This document shows, one piece after another, positions 18,438 through 26,954 of a DNA stretch of 64,000 nucleotides (position 1 is its first letter; every line of letters begins with the position of its first letter). A program made the position numbers and the translations under genes. A model generated the notes under the pieces. That model did no database searches. It saw nothing but the letters and a program-made list of their open reading frames with translations, and was not told where the DNA came from. The DNA is taken from positions 489,765 through 553,764 of the forward strand of contig NZ_FUZI01000003.1 of assembly GCF_900166965.1 (NCBI RefSeq), written 5' to 3'. Origin of the DNA: Photobacterium piscicola. GTDB lineage: Bacteria; Pseudomonadota; Gammaproteobacteria; Enterobacterales; Vibrionaceae.

Positions 18438-18470
18438 AATTGAATGACGTTAAACCTCTTTATTCAACGT

Positions 18471-19592
18471 CTATTTCATAACAATTCGCTGAGCTTTAAG
18501 CGCATTATCCTCTACCATCTTCACAGTCACGACATCACTTCCATTAAGATCATAATCTTCAAAAGCAACATAACGAATTGACTGATTAGTCCAATCTTTA
18601 TAGTAGAACTTAAGATTTGTTAGATCCTTTACAATCGTATGGTCAGTATGAGCAGCTACCGTATTCTCAAAGTCTGTCTCAACAGCATTATCAACCATCG
18701 TCGTTGGTACTTCCCCACTTACTGCAGTTTCATCACTTGCCATTGCAGGAATACGTTTTAGCGCCATACCCGGAATAATATCGAAATTATTAAAGATACG
18801 AAGTAGACGTAATACGCCATCTTGTGCAGTAACGACATTTGATTTTGTACTCGCATTTGCTAAATAATTTGCTTTTACAAAACGAGATGTTGGTGATGTA
18901 TCGCCAGGCAATCCAAATGCACCGCATGTACCATGAGAATGCGCCGAACTACCATCAAGGTTGCGAAGAACAGAATCTGCGGTATCAAACTGTTGGATAT
19001 TTGAGTACACACCTAGATTCTTTAGGTGCCATTCATACTGAGGGCTATTAGTCATAATGCCATTTGATGGCTTAATTTCAATGCGACCTTTTTGATCCGG
19101 TTCAAATACTGCTGCATCACCCGTTCTATCAATAAACAAGAAATGCCCTGGCTGTTCTGCTCCGGCTAATACAACAAATTTGCCTTGATGCGCTTCAATA
19201 TATTCACGCGCTTCCGCAACAGTTTTACATTGAGATAAGACCAAGTAAGGCGTTGCTAAAACATCAATCATCTCATCTGTTGCTTTTATTGCTACCTCAT
19301 AGGTTGCCATCTTTGGGTAGTACAACACACCCATAGATAACCCTTCTTCATTAAAGCCATCACTTAAAAATTCAAGACTAGATGCTGCATCACCAAATAA
19401 TTCACCAATATTACAACCAATAACTGCATACTTCGCTTTTCTTAAATGCGTGCTTTTACCTATTGCAAAATTTGGCACATCATATTGACGAGGAAAGAAA
19501 CTTACATTATTACGGTAATACTGGCCAAACTCATTAGTACGACCGGTAATAATATCATTTTGTAATGTTTTAATTGAAATTTGAGTACACAT
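18471..19592 (-). CDS. Ntn-hydrolase of the choloylglycine hydrolase / penicillin V acylase family
   Basis: 373 residues. After Met removal C2 becomes the N-terminal nucleophile. Other active-site residues align with bile-salt hydrolase numbering: R18 (GRTNEFG), E21 in place of the usual D21, N182 (MTNSPQYEW) and R237 (GLPGDTSPTSRF). No signal peptide, so it is cytoplasmic. Members deconjugate bile salts or deacylate penicillin V; some Gram-negative members cleave N-acyl-homoserine lactones. It is co-transcribed with the MFS gene 14 bases upstream (RBS AGAGGT), which suggests export or resistance to the same compound. The substrate is not decided by sequence. Confidence 0.88.
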   Translation of the reverse strand: MCTQISIKTLQNDIITGRTNEFGQYYRNNVSFFPRQYDVPNFAIGKSTHLRKAKYAVIGCNIGELFGDAASSLEFLSDGFNEEGLSMGVLYYPKMATYEVAIKATDEMIDVLATPYLVLSQCKTVAEAREYIEAHQGKFVVLAGAEQPGHFLFIDRTGDAAVFEPDQKGRIEIKPSNGIMTNSPQYEWHLKNLGVYSNIQQFDTADSVLRNLDGSSAHSHGTCGAFGLPGDTSPTSRFVKANYLANASTKSNVVTAQDGVLRLLRIFNNFDIIPGMALKRIPAMASDETAVSGEVPTTMVDNAVETDFENTVAAHTDHTIVKDLTNLKFYYKDWTNQSIRYVAFEDYDLNGSDVVTVKMVEDNALKAQRIVMK

Positions 19593-19606
19593 AATAAATA
19601 CCTCTA

Positions 19607-21235
19607 TTACGATTTATTGATAAGTGAATAATTTGGAATATTCTTCGTTAAAGTAAATATACTCATAAAACACATTGCAGCTAATACTAACCACGATAAT
19701 TGTGCTGATGATTTACGAGCTTCACGATTAATATCGACAAGTACTGGATAGTCTTTTTTCTCTGTAATATTATTTTCAACGAGTTGAGTGAAATCTTTAT
19801 CACTTAAAAATGGAATTGATGATATTTGTTCAACTTGTTGCTTGGTTTGAGTACTAATTAAGTCACTATTTGCCGCATCTGATTTGACCATATTTGTCAA
19901 AGAGAACATCAAAACACTACCCAATACTGCAATACCTATAGTTTGACCGATATTTCTTGATGTTGCTTGAACGCCACCAGATTGAGTTGCATCACGTTGA
20001 TTAACTGCAGCAGTTACGATTAATGATGCTTGTGAAGCAATAATTCCACAACCAAGACCAGTAAAAAGTGCTGAAGCAAAGAAGGCTTTGTTAATTGAAT
20101 CAATTTCAGTTCCCAAAGCACCAGATAAAGAAGCTAGAACACAGAATCCAATACCAACCATGCATAACTTTCGACAAGATACATGAGCAAATTTAGTTGG
20201 CGTCGCCAGTGATGTTATTAGCATCCCCATAGAGAAAACCATTAATAATACAGCTGTATCTGTTGCACTGTATCCTGCAACCAATTGACAATAAGTAATA
20301 CCAATTAAGATATAAGCACCTAAGACAAAAAAGACCATGCCACACATATATAAACCATCTCGTAGTTGAGGTGTTTTATATATGTGTGGCATTAAGCATG
20401 CACCATTTTTTAATTCAAACTGATGCTCCCATTTAATAAAAACAATAAGAATAGCAATACCAAATAAAACCAATGGTAAAGTTGGACTAATACCTAGAAT
20501 ATGGAAGCTTGGTGATAATGGCGTAATAAGACCCCATTCTGATATTTTAAGTAAGCCAACAATTACTGAGAGTAATCCAATCGAAACTAATATAGTGCCA
20601 ATAAAATCAAACTTAATTTTTACTGTTGGCTTTTCAATTTTCTCTAATGCAAAACCTAATATAAATATCATACCAAAGTAAATAGCAAGAGCTTCAAAGG
20701 CAACACGATAGTCAAACTTATCAATGAGAAAGCCAAAGACTAAAGGTGCTGCTGTATTTGCAACACCAACGGCTGCGGCAACTGCACCAAAAGCAATAGC
20801 GCGATCTTTGGTATCCGTATAAATACCAACAATTAAACCTAACACTGCCGGAATTAAAAAGCTGGCACCAAAACCGGATAAGCTTCGAGCTACAAAAATA
20901 AATATTTGAATATTATCGGTATAAGCGGCAATAATTTCGGCTAAACATAGCAATAAAGCTCCAACTTGGAAAAGACGTTTCCAGCCCCAGATCAGCCCTA
21001 ACATTCCCCCTGCAATCATACATGCACCAGCAATCAACGGATACATGGCATTGGCAAAAGCAATATCAGAAACCGATGCGCCAAGTTCGTTAATTAAAGA
21101 TGCCGTTGAAACAGAAAGCCCAGAGTTATCCCCCATAGTGCCCATCTGTGCCATAAGCAAAATAACTAAGCTAAACCATTTTGCCATTCCCGTTTTTGCT
21201 TTATCTATAGGAGCTAATTTTGATGTATTCTCCAT
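19607..21235 (-). CDS. DHA2-family MFS drug/efflux transporter
   Basis: 542-residue inner-membrane proton-driven exporter with about 14 hydrophobic helices, the DHA2 (QacA/SmvA-like) layout. A soluble loop of about 55 residues (roughly 450-505) precedes the last helix. Motif A-like residues follow helix 2 (GGMLGLIWGWKRLF), and motif C-like glycines occur near 120-135 (LSGFGASFLIPAVLGLIVG). It starts with an ATG behind AAGGATAAG. It is first gene of a two-gene unit with the amide hydrolase and is divergent from a LysR regulator. This suggests an inducible detoxification unit. Confidence 0.9.
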   Translation of the reverse strand: MENTSKLAPIDKAKTGMAKWFSLVILLMAQMGTMGDNSGLSVSTASLINELGASVSDIAFANAMYPLIAGACMIAGGMLGLIWGWKRLFQVGALLLCLAEIIAAYTDNIQIFIFVARSLSGFGASFLIPAVLGLIVGIYTDTKDRAIAFGAVAAAVGVANTAAPLVFGFLIDKFDYRVAFEALAIYFGMIFILGFALEKIEKPTVKIKFDFIGTILVSIGLLSVIVGLLKISEWGLITPLSPSFHILGISPTLPLVLFGIAILIVFIKWEHQFELKNGACLMPHIYKTPQLRDGLYMCGMVFFVLGAYILIGITYCQLVAGYSATDTAVLLMVFSMGMLITSLATPTKFAHVSCRKLCMVGIGFCVLASLSGALGTEIDSINKAFFASALFTGLGCGIIASQASLIVTAAVNQRDATQSGGVQATSRNIGQTIGIAVLGSVLMFSLTNMVKSDAANSDLISTQTKQQVEQISSIPFLSDKDFTQLVENNITEKKDYPVLVDINREARKSSAQLSWLVLAAMCFMSIFTLTKNIPNYSLINKS

Positions 21236-21333
21236 TGCTACTTATCCTTCACATTTTGCATTACTCTTCATATTGTTATTTTCTTCGATTTGAAAGTATT
21301 GTTGCCCACTTTTCCTCTCAAGTAATCTCTGTT

Positions 21334-21354
21334 ATGTTGGGATTATCCAAACAT
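21334..21354. promoter_or_regulatory. Near-perfect palindrome in the MFS/LysR intergenic region
   Basis: ATGTTGGGAT (21334-21343), central T, ATCCAAACAT (21345-21354), with one mismatched pair. It contains a T-N11-A type element expected for LysR-family proteins. It lies 17 bases upstream of the lysR start and about 100 bases from the MFS start, so it could control both genes. Confidence 0.6.
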
Positions 21355-21370
21355 AAACACCGAGTCAGAC

Positions 21371-22273
21371 ATGAGAAAATTTACTTTTGAGCAGGTGGAT
21401 GCATTTGTTGCGGTTGTTGAGGCTGGTTCATTTAGCGCGGCGGCTCGTCTGTTACGAAAAGATAAATCATCAATTCATCAACTAGTAAGTTATTTAGAAA
21501 TAGAATTAGGTATTGAACTATTTAACCGTGAAAAGAAACTTCCGAGATTAAGACCTGAAGCTAAAAATATTTATAACTACAGTAAATTACTGTTGGAACA
21601 ACACAAAGAAATTCAAAGTCTGGCTGATAATCTTTTTCATGGCATAGAAAATAGTCTCACCATCAGTTATGACGTAGTAATCCCCCACCAGGTTATTGTT
21701 GATATCAGCACTCAGCTCTCATCAGAATTCCCATCATCACAAATTCACTGGTTATGCCAAAACAAAACAACAGCTATTAATGCATTAGATAATCAAACCA
21801 TTGATATTACTTTACAGGCTTTATCTCATCGAGCTAAACCACAAGATGGACTTGAAGCACTGACTTTAGGCCAAGTCGCTTGCTCACTTTATGTTAATAA
21901 AAAAACCATGGATAATAATTTGTCCTATACACGCTCTTACCTTCAAGTAAAACCTCAATTTATTCTAGAAAGTTTTATTGCCGCAGAATTAGACAAACTC
22001 ACTATCTTAAGCCCTTTCTATCGTCTTTTTACTGAGGTTGATTTGATGGTCAAATGCTTGAATGAAACACCTCATGCTTGGGCTATCATTCCCGATCACC
22101 TAGCCAAACCTTTTACTGGTGATAAGGTAGTGAAATTAAAAGACAGTGGGTTTTCAGCACAAGAAGTTTTATGGCCTTGTGTAATGTTAACCAATCAGAA
22201 AGGAATTAAGGGACCTGTCTTTCAGCGGGCTTATGCGTTGATTATAGAGAAGATGCGAGGATTTGATTTATGA
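21371..22273 (+). CDS. LysR-family transcriptional regulator
   Basis: 300 residues. N-terminal winged helix (FEQVDAFVAVVEAGSFSAAARLLRKDKSSIHQLVSYLEIELGIELFNR, about 4-60) and a C-terminal effector-binding domain (about 90-295). It is divergent from the MFS-hydrolase unit and most likely controls it in response to the substrate. The recognition helix is slightly unusual (KDKSSIHQLVSYLE in place of xTQPAVSxxIxxLE). The paralogue at 59064 is a more typical member. Confidence 0.9.
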   Translation: MRKFTFEQVDAFVAVVEAGSFSAAARLLRKDKSSIHQLVSYLEIELGIELFNREKKLPRLRPEAKNIYNYSKLLLEQHKEIQSLADNLFHGIENSLTISYDVVIPHQVIVDISTQLSSEFPSSQIHWLCQNKTTAINALDNQTIDITLQALSHRAKPQDGLEALTLGQVACSLYVNKKTMDNNLSYTRSYLQVKPQFILESFIAAELDKLTILSPFYRLFTEVDLMVKCLNETPHAWAIIPDHLAKPFTGDKVVKLKDSGFSAQEVLWPCVMLTNQKGIKGPVFQRAYALIIEKMRGFDL

Positions 22274-22355
22274 CGTCGATAATAAGATTAAAGATATAGA
22301 ATAGACGTTGACCAGAAAAAGGTAGGGATAAATTTTTGATTAGGCTAGATACAAC

Positions 22356-22390
22356 AAAGCCCCAGCGTAAGCTGAGGCTTTGTTATTTTA
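22356..22390 (-). terminator. Bidirectional terminator between lysR and the tRNA array
   Basis: Arms AAAGCCCCAGC (22356-22366) and GCTGAGGCTTT (22371-22381), loop GTAA, one G-T pair. T-rich tracts follow on both strands. It terminates the tRNA precursor on the minus strand. Confidence 0.7.
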
Positions 22391-22392
22391 AT

Positions 22393-22477
22393 TGGTGCCC
22401 GAGGACGGACTTGAACCGTCACTCCCGAAGGAAACGGATTTTGAATCCGTCGTGTATACCAATTTCACCACTCGGGC
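22393..22477 (-). tRNA. tRNA-Leu(CAA)
   Basis: 85 nt including encoded CCA. Acceptor pairs GCCCGAG/CTCGGGC. Anticodon stem-loop with loop TTCAAAA gives anticodon CAA. Long variable arm with TTCGGG is typical of class II tRNA-Leu. It is the last gene of the array. Confidence 0.95.
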
Positions 22478-22496
22478 TTTATTCTCATAAAGAGAA

Positions 22497-22570
22497 TGGA
22501 GGCGCGTCCCGGAGTCGAACCGAGGTACACGGATTTGCAATCCGCTGCATAGCCACTCTGCCAACGCGCC
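22497..22570 (-). tRNA. tRNA-Cys(GCA), copy 3 in transcription order
   Basis: 74 nt with encoded CCA. Acceptor GGCGCGT/ACGCGCC with discriminator U. Anticodon loop TTGCAAA gives GCA. Confidence 0.95.
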
Positions 22571-22624
22571 AACGTTACTAGGTTTCCCTAGCCTGTTGTT
22601 AATTGGCTTAACAACGTATATAGA

Positions 22625-22711
22625 TGGTGCCCCGGGCCGGACTTGAACCGGCACAGCGCGAACGCCGAGGGATTTTAAATCCCTTGTGTCTACCAATTCC
22701 ACCACCAGGGC
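22625..22711 (-). tRNA. tRNA-Leu(UAA), second copy in transcription order
   Basis: 87 nt with encoded CCA. Acceptor GCCCTGG/CCGGGGC, with wobble or mismatch. Anticodon loop TTTAAAA gives UAA. Long variable arm. Confidence 0.93.
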
Positions 22712-22778
22712 ACGCAATTTCTTGCGATGGGTAAGACACCATCTGTAAATACTGCCATTTCAGCAATATCTTTTTATT

Positions 22779-22829
22779 TGGAGCGACACACGAGGTTCCC
22801 GATCTTGTAAACTCAGGCGTGACCTCAAC
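22779..22829 (-). pseudogene. tRNA-Gly remnant (3' half)
   Basis: The first 20 bases (22779-22798) are identical to the CCA/acceptor/T-arm end of the complete tRNA-Gly(GCC) at 22886. The match is then broken by an unrelated stretch of 20 bases and resumes as GTGACCTCAAC (22819-22829). The 5' half, anticodon and D-arm are missing. It cannot make a tRNA. Confidence 0.75.
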
Positions 22830-22885
22830 ATTGTTGAGTCACCTCTTGTATTGCTGAACACTGATAGCATCAATATTCTTTAATT

Positions 22886-22961
22886 TGGAGCGACACACGA
22901 GGTTCGAACTCGTGACCTCAACCTTGGCAAGGTTGCGCTCTACCAGCTGAGCTAGTGTCGC
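22886..22961 (-). tRNA. tRNA-Gly(GCC)
   Basis: 76 nt with encoded CCA. Acceptor GCGACAC/GTGTCGC, anticodon loop TTGCCAA gives GCC. Standard D-arm AGCTCAGCTGGTAGAGC. Confidence 0.95.
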
Positions 22962-22977
22962 ATATTCTCAAAGAGAA

Positions 22978-23051
22978 TGGAGGCGCGTCCCGGAGTCGAA
23001 CCGAGGTACACGGATTTGCAATCCGCTGCATAGCCACTCTGCCAACGCGCC
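22978..23051 (-). tRNA. tRNA-Cys(GCA), middle copy
   Basis: Identical in sequence to the copies at 22497 and 23455; anticodon GCA, discriminator U, encoded CCA. Confidence 0.95.
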
Positions 23052-23105
23052 AACGTTACTAGGTTTCCCTAGCCTGTTGTTAATTGGCTTAACAACGTAT
23101 ATAGA

Positions 23106-23192
23106 TGGTGCCCCGGGCCGGACTTGAACCGGCACAGCGCGAACGCCGAGGGATTTTAAATCCCTTGTGTCTACCAATTCCACCACCAGGGC
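23106..23192 (-). tRNA. tRNA-Leu(UAA), first copy in transcription order
   Basis: Same sequence as the copy at 22625; anticodon UAA, class II variable arm, encoded CCA. Confidence 0.93.
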
Positions 23193-23256
23193 ACGCAATT
23201 TCTTGCGATGGGTAAGACACCATCTGTAAATACCGCCTAAGCTGTATTTTTTAATT

Positions 23257-23307
23257 TGGAGCGACACACGAGGTTCCCGATCTTGTAAACTCAGGCGTGA
23301 CCTCAAC
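23257..23307 (-). pseudogene. tRNA-Gly remnant, second copy
   Basis: Same structure as the remnant at 22779: 20 bases of tRNA-Gly 3' end (23257-23276), a foreign stretch, then GTGACCTCAAC (23297-23307). It was carried along by the tandem duplication. Confidence 0.75.
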
Positions 23308-23362
23308 ATTGTTGAGTCACCTCTTGTATTGCTGAACACTGATAACATCAATATTCTTAAAT

Positions 23363-23438
23363 TGGAGCGACACACGAGGTTCGAACTCGTGACCTCAACC
23401 TTGGCAAGGTTGCGCTCTACCAGCTGAGCTAGTGTCGC
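23363..23438 (-). tRNA. tRNA-Gly(GCC), second copy
   Basis: Same as the gene at 22886; anticodon GCC, encoded CCA. Confidence 0.95.
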
Positions 23439-23454
23439 ATATTCTCAAAGAGAA

Positions 23455-23528
23455 TGGAGGCGCGTCCCGGAGTCGAACCGAGGTACACGGATTTGCAATC
23501 CGCTGCATAGCCACTCTGCCAACGCGCC
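23455..23528 (-). tRNA. tRNA-Cys(GCA), first copy in transcription order
   Basis: Identical mature sequence to the other tRNA-Cys copies. Promoter-proximal gene of the array, about 65 bases after the -10. Confidence 0.95.
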
Positions 23529-23591
23529 ATTTTTGTAAAGAACCTAATCTTCACTCACCTTAGCAAGTCACCCCGCTGCGGTATGTGGTGT

Positions 23592-23619
23592 AATTTACTG
23601 ATTTTACGGGCTGAGTCAA
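23592..23619 (-). promoter_or_regulatory. Promoter of the tRNA array
   Basis: On the minus strand: TTGACT (23619-23614), 16-base spacer, TAAATT (23597-23592). The near-consensus -35 and 16-bp spacer are typical of stable-RNA promoters. Confidence 0.6.
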
Positions 23620-23914
23620 CGAAAAATTATGACTTTTTATTTAAGTGGTTATTTTCCGTTACATCCACCTAAAAATCAGCCCATTGTTGATCAAAATCCA
23701 CCCACTTAGAATTCAAAGAATTAAATTGAAATATTATCAACCCTTTAAACTGTCATTTGTTTATATATCGCAAGTATTCATATTCATTACTATGGCTTAA
23801 TTACAGGTATGTTATTCGTCCTTAATAACACTATTACCTATCTTTATTCTCTTTCTTTTTATAGCACTTATTAATGAAGTTAATTTTTACATCTAATCAT
23901 TTGATTTTTAAGCA
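23620..23914. other. Intergenic region between tRNA promoter and nirB control sites
   Basis: About 300 AT-rich bases with no coding frame or RNA gene recognised. It may hold upstream (UP-type) A/T tracts for the divergent tRNA promoter. Confidence 0.4.
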
Positions 23915-23957
23915 TACCTCTTTAGGGTTATTTAAAGTTTGACTTGATTTGTGTCAT
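23915..23957 (+). promoter_or_regulatory. nirB control region: NarP/NarL 7-2-7 site and FNR site
   Basis: TACCTCT-TT-AGGGTTA (23915-23930) matches the NarL/NarP 7-2-7 heptamer pair, with one deviation. TTGAT-TTGT-GTCAT (23944-23957) has the TTGA-N6-TCA core of an FNR box. Their centres are 28 bases apart, the same as the -69.5/-41.5 arrangement at E. coli nirB. This predicts a start site near 23992. Confidence 0.6.
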
Positions 23958-24017
23958 ATTTATTCTAGTTAACACTCAATAAGCTTATCGTAATTCACGA
24001 TATTGTTAAGAGGATCT

Positions 24018-26585
24018 ATGAACAAAGTCAAAATAGCAATTATTGGTAACGGTATGGTTGGTCATCGCTATATCGAAGAGCTAGTCGATAAAGCTGACAT
24101 GAGTAACTATGATGTTACTGTCTTTTGTGAAGAACCACGAGTTGCTTATGATAGAGTTCACCTCTCATCTTATTTCTCTCATCACACTGCAGAAGAATTA
24201 TCTCTCGTTAAACAAGGTTTTTATCAAAAACATGGTATTAACGTTTTCTTAGGTGAACGTGCCATCACGATTAACCGAGATCAAAAACTCATTTATTCTA
24301 GTAGTGGTCGTGAAGTTCATTACGATAAATTAATTATGGCAACAGGATCGTATCCTTGGGTGCCATCAATTAAAGGTAATGATTCAAAAGATTGTTTTGT
24401 CTATCGTACAATTGAAGATCTAAAAGCGATCGAAGCAACGGCTAAACACAGTAAAAGTGGTGTTGTCGTTGGTGGCGGATTATTAGGACTAGAAGCAGCT
24501 GGTGCTTTAAAAGCATTAGGTGTTGATACTCATGTTATTGAATTTGCGCCAGTATTAATGGCTGAACAACTAGACCCTCATGGCGGCGCGCAACTTCGTA
24601 AAAAAATCGAACAACTTGGTGTTATTGTTCATACAGGTAAAAATACCCAAGAAATCATCGCAAATGGCCAACACGCTCGTAATACCCTTACCTTTGCTGA
24701 TGGCACTTCACTCGAAGTTGACTTCATCGTATTCTCTACTGGTATTCGTCCACAAGATAAACTCGCTCACCATTGTGATTTAGAGCTAGGTAACCGTGGT
24801 GGTATTGCAATCAATAATTTCTGTCAAACATCTGATGATGATATTTATGCCATTGGTGAGTGTGCATCTTGGAACAATATGTTCTTTGGTCTCGTTGCCC
24901 CTGGTTATAAAATGGCACAAATTGCTGTCGGTCACTTACTGGGCGAGTCTCATACTTTTGACGGTGCTGATATGAGCGCCAAATTGAAATTACTAGGCGT
25001 AAAAGTTGGCAGTATTGGTGACGCGAATGGCCGTACTCCTAACTGTAAAAGTTATGTTTACCTTAACGAACAGCAAGATGTGTATAAACGTATTATTGTT
25101 TCTGAAGATGGTAAACAACTATTAGGTGCAGTATTAGTCGGCGACACCGCTGATTATGGTAATTTATTACAACTTAAATTAAACAATATTGAATTACCTG
25201 AAAACCCTGACAGTTTGATTCTACCTGCTCATGCTGGTGCAGAAAAACCTGCAATGGGCGCAGATTCATTACCTGACAGTGCGGTCATTTGTTCATGTTT
25301 TGACGTCACTAAAGGTAAAATAGCAGCCGCCGTTGCTGAAGGTTATACAACACTTGGTGATATAAAAGCGTTAACAAAAGCAGGCACAGGCTGTGGTGGT
25401 TGTGTTCCATTAATCACTCAAGTCCTTAATAGTGAACTTGCAAAGGCTGGCGTTGAAGTTAAGAATCACCTTTGTGAGCATTTTGAATACTCTCGTCAAG
25501 AACTCTTCCACCTTATTCGCGTTGAAGAAATCACCTCTTTTGATGCTTTACTTACTAAATACGGTAAAGGTTACGGTTGTGAGGTGTGTAAACCTGCTAT
25601 TGGCTCTATTCTGGCGTCATGCTGGAATGAATACGCTCTTAGCCCTAAAAATACACCGTTACAGGATACCAATGATATTTTTCTTGGCAACATGCAAAAA
25701 GATGGTACCTACTCTGTTATCCCACGGATGGCGGGTGGTGAAGTAACACCTGCGGGATTATTAGCATTAGCTCAAATTGCAAGTGATTATAAACTTTATA
25801 CCAAGGTAACTGGCGCTCAACGTATAGGCCTTTTTGGTGCTCATAAAGACGATTTACCACAAATTTGGCAACGTCTGATTGATGCCGGATTTGAAACAGG
25901 TCAAGCCTATGCCAAAGCATTACGCATGGCAAAAACATGTGTTGGTAGCACTTGGTGTCGTTTTGGTGTGCAAGACAGTGTCGGTTTAGGCGTCCAACTA
26001 GAAAACCGTTACAAAGGTATTCGTACTCCTCATAAAATGAAGTTTGGTGTTTCTGGTTGTACTCGAGAGTGTGCCGAAGCTCAAGGTAAAGATTTAGGTA
26101 TTATTGCAACAGATGCGGGTTGGAATATGTATGTCGGAGGTAATGGTGGAATGAAGCCCCGCCATGCTGATTTATTAGCCGCAGATCTTGATACTGCAAC
26201 ATTAATTAAATATATCGACCGCTACTTGATGTTTTATGTGCGTACTGCCGACAAATTACAGCGTACTTCAACATGGCTAACTAGCTTAGACGGCGGTGTA
26301 GACTATCTAAAAGATGTCATCATCAATGATAAATTAGGCCTTAACCAACAACTTGAAGCTGATGCAGAACGGTTGATTGCGAGTTATCACTGTGAGTGGC
26401 AAGCCACACTAAGCAATGAGCAGCAATTAAAACGTTTTTCTCATTTTATTAATAGCACAGAACGTGATAGCAATGTTGTTTTTGTACCCGAACGAGAACA
26501 ACATCGCCCTGCAGCTATTAGTGAAAAAACAATCAATAATGAACAAGATACAACCTTTATTATTTCATTGGAGGAAAAAGCATGA
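24018..26585 (+). CDS. nirB: Nitrite reductase [NAD(P)H] large subunit
   Basis: Cytoplasmic siroheme enzyme subunit reducing nitrite to ammonium with NADH, 855 residues (E. coli 847). FAD-binding site IIGNGMVGHRYIEEL at the N-terminus, NAD site VVVGGGLLGLEAAGAL, Bfd-like [2Fe-2S] cysteines (VICSCFD ... GTGCGGCVP), and the siroheme/[4Fe-4S] cysteines (CVGSTWCRFG and GVSGCTRECAEAQG). The start is the ATG at 24018 behind AAGAGG; the TTG at 24003 is not needed. It overlaps nirD by 4 bases (ATGA). Expected to be induced anaerobically with nitrate or nitrite. Confidence 0.97.
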   Translation: MNKVKIAIIGNGMVGHRYIEELVDKADMSNYDVTVFCEEPRVAYDRVHLSSYFSHHTAEELSLVKQGFYQKHGINVFLGERAITINRDQKLIYSSSGREVHYDKLIMATGSYPWVPSIKGNDSKDCFVYRTIEDLKAIEATAKHSKSGVVVGGGLLGLEAAGALKALGVDTHVIEFAPVLMAEQLDPHGGAQLRKKIEQLGVIVHTGKNTQEIIANGQHARNTLTFADGTSLEVDFIVFSTGIRPQDKLAHHCDLELGNRGGIAINNFCQTSDDDIYAIGECASWNNMFFGLVAPGYKMAQIAVGHLLGESHTFDGADMSAKLKLLGVKVGSIGDANGRTPNCKSYVYLNEQQDVYKRIIVSEDGKQLLGAVLVGDTADYGNLLQLKLNNIELPENPDSLILPAHAGAEKPAMGADSLPDSAVICSCFDVTKGKIAAAVAEGYTTLGDIKALTKAGTGCGGCVPLITQVLNSELAKAGVEVKNHLCEHFEYSRQELFHLIRVEEITSFDALLTKYGKGYGCEVCKPAIGSILASCWNEYALSPKNTPLQDTNDIFLGNMQKDGTYSVIPRMAGGEVTPAGLLALAQIASDYKLYTKVTGAQRIGLFGAHKDDLPQIWQRLIDAGFETGQAYAKALRMAKTCVGSTWCRFGVQDSVGLGVQLENRYKGIRTPHKMKFGVSGCTRECAEAQGKDLGIIATDAGWNMYVGGNGGMKPRHADLLAADLDTATLIKYIDRYLMFYVRTADKLQRTSTWLTSLDGGVDYLKDVIINDKLGLNQQLEADAERLIASYHCEWQATLSNEQQLKRFSHFINSTERDSNVVFVPEREQHRPAAISEKTINNEQDTTFIISLEEKA

Positions 26586-26908
26586 GTCAGTGGATCTCTG
26601 TATGTAATCTTGATGATTTGATCCCCGGCACAGGCGTTTGTGCCCTAGTTGGCGATCAACAAGTAGCTATTTTCCGTCCAGACAATAGTGAGCAATTGTT
26701 TGCCCTCAATAATAAAGACCCCTTTGCAGAATCAAATGTCCTCTCTCGTGGGATTATTTGCCAGCATCAGAATCAACTATGGATCGCGAGTCCATTAAAG
26801 AAACAACGCTTTTCATTAGTTGATGGCCATTGTTTAGAACAACCTGATATCAAAATTGCTTGTTATCAGATTCAAGTTCATCAGGGTCAAGTACAGGTTC
26901 GCTTGTAA
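26582..26908 (+). CDS. nirD: Nitrite reductase [NAD(P)H] small subunit
   Basis: 108 residues, the same length as E. coli NirD. It has a Rieske-like beta fold without the Cys/His cluster ligands, as is normal for NirD (VCNLDDLIPGTGVCALVGDQQVAIFRP). It is the partner of NirB and translationally coupled to it by a 4-base overlap. Two hairpins follow before nirC, so downstream genes may be expressed less. Confidence 0.95.
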   Translation: MSQWISVCNLDDLIPGTGVCALVGDQQVAIFRPDNSEQLFALNNKDPFAESNVLSRGIICQHQNQLWIASPLKKQRFSLVDGHCLEQPDIKIACYQIQVHQGQVQVRL

Positions 26909-26921
26909 TTAGAGCAGTAAT

Positions 26922-26952
26922 GAGTTTGGCCGAGAGTGCCAAACTCTTCTTT
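26922..26952 (+). terminator. Attenuating terminator between nirD and nirC
   Basis: Arms GAGTTTGGC (26922-26930) and GCCAAACTC (26938-26946), perfect 9 bp, loop of 7, followed by TTCTTT. A second 12-bp hairpin follows at 26955-26990. Confidence 0.6.
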
Positions 26953-26954
26953 GC

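Larger units (their letters stand above)
22485..23528 (-). repeat. Tandem duplication of a Cys-Leu-(Gly remnant)-Gly tRNA unit
   Basis: The unit is about 480 bases: Cys starts at 22497, 22978 and 23455 (steps 481 and 477); Leu(UAA) at 22625 and 23106 (481); Gly at 22886 and 23363 (477). The spacers are identical apart from the stretch before the Gly remnant (22741-22778 compared with 23222-23256) and a few bases. Such similarity indicates a recent or conversion-homogenised duplication. Confidence 0.9.

Noticed and set aside
22336..23375. Frames of 81, 109 and 135 codons across the tRNA array
   Set aside because: They are translated tRNA genes and spacers, and repeat because the array repeats.
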